Source: Roseburia sp.
GTDB taxonomy: Bacteria; Bacillota_A; Clostridia; Lachnospirales; Lachnospiraceae
NCBI GenBank assembly: GCA_017547315.1
Contig: JAFYQA010000011.1
Location: 1 to 6,278 of the forward strand
Direction of reading: 5' to 3'
DNA: 6,278 bases
Below, in pieces: positions 1 through 4,794 of the stretch (positions are counted from its first letter, which is position 1; every line of letters starts with the position of its first letter). Both the position numbers and the translations under genes were made by a program. The notes below the pieces were generated by a model. That model worked only from the letters and a program-made list of their open reading frames with translations. It had not been told where the DNA came from and made no database searches.

Positions 1-2898
1 ATGCAAAGAGTATATGCGGATGCAGGTTTGAATACAGAAGTTGTCGTGACTGAGACAGAGTTACAAGATGGTATAGAAGGCACAGAGGAGAATCTTGGAA
101 CAGAGACGATAAGCACGGAAGAAGAGGACCCTGGTTATGTAGAAGATAACAGCAATTCCGACTTAGGCATAGAGCAGGATTCGGAATCGACAGAAAGTAC
201 AGAATCGACAGAGAGTACAGAGTCGACGGAAAGTACGGAGTCGACAGAGAGTACAGAGTCGACGGAAAGTACGGAGTCGATGGAAAGTACAGAATCAACA
301 GAAAGTACGGAGTCGACGGAAAGTACAGAGTCGACAGAGAGTACAGAGTCGACGGAAAGTACGGAGTCAACAGAAAGTACGGAGTCGACGGAAAGCACGG
401 AGCCGACAGAGAGTACAGAATCGACGGAAAGCACAGAGTCGACAGAGAGTACAGAATCGACGGAAAGCACAGAGTCGACAGAAAGTACAGAATCAACAGA
501 AGATCCGGAAGACACAGAGAATCCGGAAGACACAGAAAAAGAAGAAATACCACAGGTAGTGGCTTCTATTACATATTCTTATACGATACATAAAGCAGTA
601 GAAACGGTAGCTCTATCAGAGGAGGAAAGTAGCGAAGTTTCTGAAATAGATGCACAGGAAGAAGTCATATCTGAGATTGTGACAGAAACGATTACAGAAA
701 CAAGGGAGTACTATACCCTTTCGGAGGCTTTTGCAGGGGCAGCGTCTGTAACAGAACTGTTAAAAGAAAAAGGTGTGGCAGATTATGTGCCAACGATTGT
801 TTTGCTGACAGATATAACAGTAAATGACATCGTTGTGAACGAAGCGAACGCATCCTTTATTCTAGATTTAAGCGGATGTGCTGTACAGCTTGGAGAAACA
901 GCAGGGATTGATTTTGCTGCCGGAAATATTGTTTTAACAGACGGTGCTTATCTGGAAGCAAAAGAGCAGCCATTAGAAGGTGTGGTTCCTACATTAGGAA
1001 GTGTATCCGGTACCGGTACTTATTTATTTACCGGTTCTGGTAATCTGTGTTTTGAAATAGGCCGATATCAGTTAGAAAATGATATTGCAACAGGCAGTAT
1101 CGTGAATCAAGCGGCGAACGTTGTGATAAATGACGGTTACTATCTGGTAAAAGCAGGTAGAATAGCCGGTGACGTAGAATCGATTACGATCAATGGTGGA
1201 TTTTATATTTACGATGTAGAAAAAGGGGTGCGGCAGAGTGGTGAAGTGATTCTGCCAGAAAAACAGGCACTGATTAAGACCCAGATCGAGATGGATGATG
1301 CGGTTTGGATTGGATTGATGCTTGGCGAACCAAGTTATATCGTAGAAGTGAATGTAATGGAAGATGAAGAGATAAGAGAAGTTCGTACGTATCACGCTGA
1401 TTTTGCCAGTGCATGGGAACAGGCAATCGCACTTAGCAGTGAAAACGATGGTGCCACGGCAAAGGTTCATATCTGTGATGATGAGATCATCGGAGTACAG
1501 ATAAGCCAGAGCTATGTACTAGACGGCATGGCAGAGCAGCCGGCTCCTGTAGTGGAATTGTCTGATATGAATATGAAACGAGCAGAGGGATTTGTGGACA
1601 GTATGTTTTCTGTTCATAACGGAGAACTGAAACTGGATGGATGTTATTTAGATGGAGAAGCGGAAGCATCTGCATCTTTAATTCGCGTGTTTGGAAATGC
1701 ACATTTGTCGTTGAAGGATTCGGCCTTGATAAATAATGTCGGTACGCTAAACCAAGAGACTGGAGATACGGGTGCAGGTGTGTATTTAGCCGACAAGTCT
1801 GTTCTTGAAGTGGAAGGCATCGTATCTGTTCAAAATAATGTGTGTGTTGTACCATTGGAAGACGAAGCAGTAACGACCGTGGTTAGAAATGTATATATGC
1901 AAGATGGTACCGGTATCACAGTAAATGATAGCTTAAGAGGGGAAGATGCTATTTCTAGTATTGGAATCACACATCAGGACGGAATTATCGCAGGTCTTAC
2001 GATGATGGGCGATGTAGATGCGTCATTGATTAGTAAAAGAGAAGAGTTATCCGGCGGTGTGGAGAATGTAGATGTAAGTGATATTTTAGAGGTATTTACT
2101 TCAGATGATTATCCATCTTATTTTTTAAGTTATGATTTGAATAAGAATATTCTTTATTGGGATAAGGAGACGAGATATCTTCCGGAGGCTGGTTATATCA
2201 GATTAGAAATGATACTTCTTTTTGTCGGATTATTTGGTTTTATCGCAAGTAATCTGCCTCAGTTAAAGAGCAAGAAGACATTAGCAAAGATTGTAACTAT
2301 GCTGGCGACGATTTGTATGCTCTGCGGAATTGTAATTGGATTTTTACATATTAAGCGTGAACAGGATGCATATCAGGAAAACATGCAAATTATACAGCAG
2401 ATGACAGAATTGCAGGAAAGTAAGAAAACGACTGCAGATGTTTTATTAGAGTCAGAGTTTGTTACGGAAGATTACAGTAGTGAAAGTGAAGTAGAAGAAG
2501 AGCAGTCAATTGGGCTTCCTAATGACGGAAGAGAATATTTTGCGATTCTTGAATTACCGCAGTTGGGCATTAAGCTGCCGGTATTATCGGAATATTCAGA
2601 CGCAGGTATGAAGACGACACCGTGTGTATACTATGGCAGTATCGAAACCAATAATCTTGTGATAGTAGGACATAATTATGAGAGTCAGTTGGCGGTATTG
2701 AATGATTTTGATGAGAATTTAGAGGTAGTTCTTACATGTAAAGATGGAACTGTTTATACTTATGAAAGTTTTATGGTAGAAAGTTTAGATCCGGATCAGG
2801 TGGATGAGATGTTAACCGGTGATTGGGACTTTACAGTATTTACCTGTAATTATGCGGGAGATAAGCGAATCGCATATAGATGTTTTATGCAGGAATAG
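1..2898 (+). CDS. Large surface protein with Ser-Thr-Glu stalk, beta-rich ectodomain, LPEAG sorting-like signal and C-terminal sortase domain (5' partial)
   Basis: The frame is open from base 1 to a TAG at 2896. The first residues, MQRVYADAG, look like the tail of a signal peptide (VYA or ADA before a cleavage site) without its hydrophobic core, so the true start is probably upstream and this ATG internal. Order: acidic leader (about 10-62); 35 Ser-Thr-Glu-type tripeptides (63-167); two DPEDTE-like units (168-179); a beta-rich region (about 190-720) with rungs such as ITINGGFYIYD and VVINDGYYLV, resembling pectate-lyase-like right-handed beta-helices; LPEAG (727-731); membrane helix 1 (about 736-752); a lysine-rich loop (756-764); helix 2 (about 764-783); a polar linker; and a sortase domain (about 843-965). 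The predicted topology puts stalk, beta region and sortase outside and only the lysine loop inside. Sortases are transpeptidases that cleave a sorting motif and join the protein to the wall or to another protein. The sortase call is firm. The beta-helix fold and the function of the LPEAG are inferred. It lies 19 nt before the kinase gene. Confidence 0.9.
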   Translation: MQRVYADAGLNTEVVVTETELQDGIEGTEENLGTETISTEEEDPGYVEDNSNSDLGIEQDSESTESTESTESTESTESTESTESTESTESTESMESTESTESTESTESTESTESTESTESTESTESTESTESTEPTESTESTESTESTESTESTESTESTESTESTEDPEDTENPEDTEKEEIPQVVASITYSYTIHKAVETVALSEEESSEVSEIDAQEEVISEIVTETITETREYYTLSEAFAGAASVTELLKEKGVADYVPTIVLLTDITVNDIVVNEANASFILDLSGCAVQLGETAGIDFAAGNIVLTDGAYLEAKEQPLEGVVPTLGSVSGTGTYLFTGSGNLCFEIGRYQLENDIATGSIVNQAANVVINDGYYLVKAGRIAGDVESITINGGFYIYDVEKGVRQSGEVILPEKQALIKTQIEMDDAVWIGLMLGEPSYIVEVNVMEDEEIREVRTYHADFASAWEQAIALSSENDGATAKVHICDDEIIGVQISQSYVLDGMAEQPAPVVELSDMNMKRAEGFVDSMFSVHNGELKLDGCYLDGEAEASASLIRVFGNAHLSLKDSALINNVGTLNQETGDTGAGVYLADKSVLEVEGIVSVQNNVCVVPLEDEAVTTVVRNVYMQDGTGITVNDSLRGEDAISSIGITHQDGIIAGLTMMGDVDASLISKREELSGGVENVDVSDILEVFTSDDYPSYFLSYDLNKNILYWDKETRYLPEAGYIRLEMILLFVGLFGFIASNLPQLKSKKTLAKIVTMLATICMLCGIVIGFLHIKREQDAYQENMQIIQQMTELQESKKTTADVLLESEFVTEDYSSESEVEEEQSIGLPNDGREYFAILELPQLGIKLPVLSEYSDAGMKTTPCVYYGSIETNNLVIVGHNYESQLAVLNDFDENLEVVLTCKDGTVYTYESFMVESLDPDQVDEMLTGDWDFTVFTCNYAGDKRIAYRCFMQE
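187..501 (+). repeat. In-frame tandem repeat encoding 35 Ser-Thr-Glu tripeptides (18-bp and 36-bp units)
   Basis: Residues 63-167 are 35 consecutive tripeptides: 33 Ser-Thr-Glu plus one Ser-Met-Glu (M94) and one Pro-Thr-Glu (P135). At DNA level the period is 18 bp, because the serine codons alternate strictly between TCN (once CCG, giving Pro) and AGT/AGC through the array. A 36-bp unit occurs identically at 205-240, 241-276 and 331-366. The blocks at 421-456 and 457-492 differ at one wobble base. Other differences between units are synonymous wobble changes. All periods are multiples of three, so copy-number change would alter stalk length without breaking the frame. Such Ser/Thr-rich repeats usually form extended, often glycosylated stalks that carry a surface domain through the wall; that role is inferred here. 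Confidence 0.96.
502..537 (+). repeat. Two 18-bp units encoding DPEDTE and NPEDTE
   Basis: Directly after the Ser-Thr-Glu array come two 18-bp units, GATCCGGAAGACACAGAG and AATCCGGAAGACACAGAA, differing at the first and last base. They encode residues 168-179 and continue the acidic stalk with proline spaced every six residues. The period matches that of the preceding array, which suggests the same duplication process. Role beyond stalk extension is unknown. Confidence 0.85.
2179..2277 (+). other. LPEAG cell-wall-sorting-signal-like segment inside the surface protein
   Basis: Residues 727-759 have the three parts of a Gram-positive sorting signal: an LPxTG-like pentapeptide (LPEAG, 727-731), a hydrophobic helix (about 736-752, MILLFVGLFGFIASNLP) and a lysine-rich tail (K756, K758, K759). 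In an ordinary substrate the protein would end here. In this protein the chain continues through a second helix into a sortase domain. Alanine in place of the usual threonine is a variant, so recognition by a sortase is plausible but not shown. The alternative is that LPEAG is chance and the segment is just the first helix of a membrane hairpin. Confidence 0.6.
2527..2895 (+). other. Sortase catalytic domain (C-terminal part of the surface protein)
   Basis: Residues 843-965 match the sortase barrel. The domain opens with FAILELPQLGIKLPVL, followed by a TTPCVYYGS strand region and VIVGHN carrying the catalytic His891. FTVFTC carries the catalytic Cys949 in the TLxTC position, and Arg956 in DKRIAYRC is the likely catalytic arginine (Arg960 is the other candidate). 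The His-to-Cys distance of 58 residues is within the normal range. The domain resembles short clostridial sortases with a PCxYxGS...VIxGHNY pattern, close to classes B/D rather than SrtA. It stops soon after the last strand, with no C-terminal extension. It follows a membrane helix and a polar linker (about 784-840), the usual arrangement for an extracellular membrane-tethered sortase. Confidence 0.93.
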
Positions 2899-2905
2899 AG
2901 AATCT

Positions 2906-2910
2906 GGGAG
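2906..2910 (+). promoter_or_regulatory. Ribosome binding site of the histidine kinase gene
   Basis: GGGAG lies 7 nt before the ATG at 2918. This favours that start over the in-frame ATG two codons later at 2924. No promoter or terminator hairpin is visible in the 19-nt gap after the sortase fusion gene, consistent with cotranscription. Confidence 0.75.
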
Positions 2911-2917
2911 AATATAG

Positions 2918-4183
2918 ATGAGGATGTTTGGAATAGGGGTAGACCTAATGGCAGTCATGATTACATTCGTGATTTCCATTGGTGTAATCCTCGGAAAAAA
3001 GAATAATCTGAATAAATATTTCCTGTTAATGTTATTATTGAATGCACTGACCTTATTAGCTGATATCGGGACTCTGACATTTATGGGAGATGCGGCGGCA
3101 CTTACTTTATTACAAGTGAGTTTGATTTTGCAGCTTTCATTTACCTTTTTGGGTGTGGCAATGTTTAATCTTTATATAGATGTTGTGTTGAGCGAAAAAA
3201 AGGGTGCCAGACCAATGTATCGCATCGTTCCTTTTGTAATCGTATTCATATTGATGATTGTGTGCGTAACATCGATTGAAACAGGAGTATTATTCCAAAT
3301 TGATGCGAATGCAAATGTGAAATATGATAATTATTTTTGGATTGTGGAGTTATTAGGAAGTTTTATCGTAATTTTTGATGTGGCACGTGTAATTAAGAGC
3401 CAGCTGATGAAAGAGATACCGGTACCGATGGCAGTGGATATCTATATTTTTGTGGCAATACCGATGATAATGTTGGTAGTGCAGGAATTATTAGGAGGAA
3501 GTCTGTCACTGCTTTATGCAGCCACTACAGTGGCATTCTTGACATATTATATGTCCATGAATATGCATCAGAATTATATTATGATGAATGAATCGATAGG
3601 AGCAGTAAAAGCACAGACAGAACTTGTTCTTTCGCAGATACAGCCACATTTTGTGTTTAATACATTGGCTACCATTAAATATTTGTGTAGTTCAAATCCA
3701 CATTTAGCGATTGAAGCAGTTACGCGATTTGCCAAATATCTTCGTAGGAATTTAGATACTATTTCGAATGAAAATCTGGTGAGATTTAAAGATGAGTTAG
3801 AGCACACAAAAAATTATTTGTGGCTGGAACAATTGCGATTTGGAAAAAATTTAAAAGTCGAGTATAGCATTGATTGTGATAATTTCGATGTTCCGCCACT
3901 TTCACTGCAGCCGATTGTTGAGAATGCAGTAAAACATGGTATTACAAAAAAGACCGGAGGCGGTTTGATTACAATTAGTGTACGAGAATTAGATGAATGT
4001 TATCGTATTACAGTGAGTGATGATGGAGTAGGTTTTGACAAACAGGAACGCTCAAAAGAACATCATATAGGAATAGCAGATGTTCGTATGCGTATGTCTC
4101 AGTTAAATGGATCAACTTTGCATGTGCAGAGTGCAATAGGTGTGGGAACGTCTGTTGTATACGAGATTATGAAGGATGAGTAA
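2918..4183 (+). CDS. Seven-transmembrane sensor histidine kinase, LytS/YpdA type
   Basis: This 421-residue protein has seven predicted membrane helices (about 7-26, 34-55, 63-87, 102-119, 138-158, 172-190, 195-213). Basic loops after helices 1, 3 and 5 place the N-terminus outside and the kinase inside. The cytoplasmic part starts with the His_kinase (PF06580-type) box QIQPHFVFNTL, with phospho-acceptor His244. An HATPase_c domain follows: N-box PIVENAVKHG with Asn336, G1 box DDGVGFD (368-374), a HIGIADVR segment (383-390) and GVGTSV (408-413). All expected ATP-binding motifs are present, so the enzyme should be active. Kinases of this family autophosphorylate and pass phosphate to LytTR- or AraC-type response regulators, often in cell-envelope control; the signal sensed here is unknown. 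The helices carry no recognised sensor domain and only a modest external loop (about 120-138). No response regulator is in the window. Its end is nearly fused to the next gene, which suggests translational coupling. Confidence 0.95.
   Translation: MRMFGIGVDLMAVMITFVISIGVILGKKNNLNKYFLLMLLLNALTLLADIGTLTFMGDAAALTLLQVSLILQLSFTFLGVAMFNLYIDVVLSEKKGARPMYRIVPFVIVFILMIVCVTSIETGVLFQIDANANVKYDNYFWIVELLGSFIVIFDVARVIKSQLMKEIPVPMAVDIYIFVAIPMIMLVVQELLGGSLSLLYAATTVAFLTYYMSMNMHQNYIMMNESIGAVKAQTELVLSQIQPHFVFNTLATIKYLCSSNPHLAIEAVTRFAKYLRRNLDTISNENLVRFKDELEHTKNYLWLEQLRFGKNLKVEYSIDCDNFDVPPLSLQPIVENAVKHGITKKTGGGLITISVRELDECYRITVSDDGVGFDKQERSKEHHIGIADVRMRMSQLNGSTLHVQSAIGVGTSVVYEIMKDE
4171..4176 (+). promoter_or_regulatory. 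Ribosome binding site inside the kinase 3' end, deciding the start of the coiled-coil gene
   Basis: GAAGGA is spaced 8 nt before the ATG at 4185. An in-frame ATG at 4176 overlaps the last A of this motif and so has no usable site upstream. The start at 4185 is therefore preferred, 1 nt after the kinase stop (TAA 4181-4183). If 4176 were used, the protein would gain three residues and the genes would overlap by 8 nt. Confidence 0.7.
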
Positions 4184-4184
4184 G

Positions 4185-4772
4185 ATGGAAAATGATACAA
4201 AATTAGCGTCTATGATCGAAGAATTGAATGAGATACAGAGCCAGCTTGAAGATTGTGAGAAAGCATTAAAATTAGAAACACCTGTAGTTCCATCTGACAG
4301 GGTGGAAAGAAAAAGTGTAAGAAGAACGGTTGAGCGTCAGCCCGTGGAGACAGATGCAAAACTGCATGCTTCTATAAAAGAACTTTCTGAGCAAGTGGAA
4401 GATATAAAGCATAGGCTAAGGCAGTTAGAAGAAATTACTGTTAAACTGGAGTTGCTCGATGAAGTAGACGAAGATGTCAATTATATCAAAAATTTCATGA
4501 ACCATAAGTTGGATAAGGACTTTGAGGCGATGTATCGCAATCTTATGGATCAGATGAATATTGAGGCGATTAAAATTTATCGAAATATACAGGCGGTTAT
4601 TGTGGAAGAACAGGCAAAGCAGAACCATGTTTTGTTTGGTGTGGATGGCAAGTCTGATAAGTTGAAGTTCAGAATGAATCATGTATTGATTTTTTCGATC
4701 ATATCGTTTGTGGTGTCTATTTTGGTAATGATTTTGCAGATTTTACCTGCATTAGGAGTGGATATTTTTTAG
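4185..4772 (+). CDS. Coiled-coil protein with C-terminal membrane anchor, function unknown
   Basis: I do not recognise a family. The 195-residue product begins with a heptad-rich helix (about 7-30, LASMIEELNEIQSQLEDCEK), then a basic and polar linker (about 31-60) and a second longer coiled-coil-like stretch (about 62-130) rich in Leu, Glu and Lys. A single hydrophobic helix lies at the C-terminus (about 167-187, VLIFSIISFVVSILVMILQIL), followed by only eight residues. Lysine and arginine just before the helix (KSDKLKFRMN) suggest that the bulk of the protein is cytoplasmic, in a tail-anchored arrangement. The two helices share a DxKL-ASxIxEL-E pattern, hinting at an internal duplication. It sits 1 nt after the histidine kinase and 22 nt before the lysozyme. 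A scaffold or accessory partner of the membrane kinase is one possibility, but this is inference from position only. The alternative start at 4176 adds three residues. The reading frame is well supported by its spacing and ribosome binding site. Confidence 0.85.
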   Translation: MENDTKLASMIEELNEIQSQLEDCEKALKLETPVVPSDRVERKSVRRTVERQPVETDAKLHASIKELSEQVEDIKHRLRQLEEITVKLELLDEVDEDVNYIKNFMNHKLDKDFEAMYRNLMDQMNIEAIKIYRNIQAVIVEEQAKQNHVLFGVDGKSDKLKFRMNHVLIFSIISFVVSILVMILQILPALGVDIF

Positions 4773-4786
4773 AATGGATGTTTGAT

Positions 4787-4790
4787 GGGA
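4787..4790 (+). promoter_or_regulatory. Weak ribosome binding site of the GH25 gene
   Basis: GGGA lies 4 nt before the ATG at 4795, closer than usual. The nearby ATGs at 4774 and 4785 run into stops after three and seven codons, so 4795 is the only credible start. The close spacing may mean modest translation or dependence on coupling with the preceding gene, which ends 22 nt upstream. Confidence 0.5.
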
Positions 4791-4794
4791 ATAT

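Noticed and set aside
187..501. CRISPR array
   Set aside because: The repeats are 18 or 36 bp and directly joined with no unique spacers, and they are translated in frame as Ser-Thr-Glu.
135..533. Minus-strand open frame of 132 codons rich in Ser-Val-Asp repeats
   Set aside because: It is the antisense image of the Ser-Thr-Glu array. A repeat with a period divisible by three and no stop in one frame stays open on the other strand as well. It has no independent support.
1007..1016. Palindrome CCGGTACCGG as an operator
   Set aside because: It is only 10 bp, lies deep inside coding sequence and is explained by Gly-Thr-Gly codons.
1072..1855. Two minus-strand open frames of 132 and 122 codons
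   Set aside because: They lie opposite the surface protein, have unlike-protein composition rich in His, Cys and Tyr, and show no domain or ribosome binding site.
2299..2895. Separate sortase gene starting at the internal ATG (Met767)
   Set aside because: No ribosome binding site precedes it, it begins within membrane helix 2, and the frame upstream is continuous with no stop, so a single fused protein is the simpler reading.
4773..4794. Terminator or promoter between the coiled-coil gene and the GH25 gene
   Set aside because: The 22-nt gap has no hairpin, T-run or recognisable -35/-10 pair.
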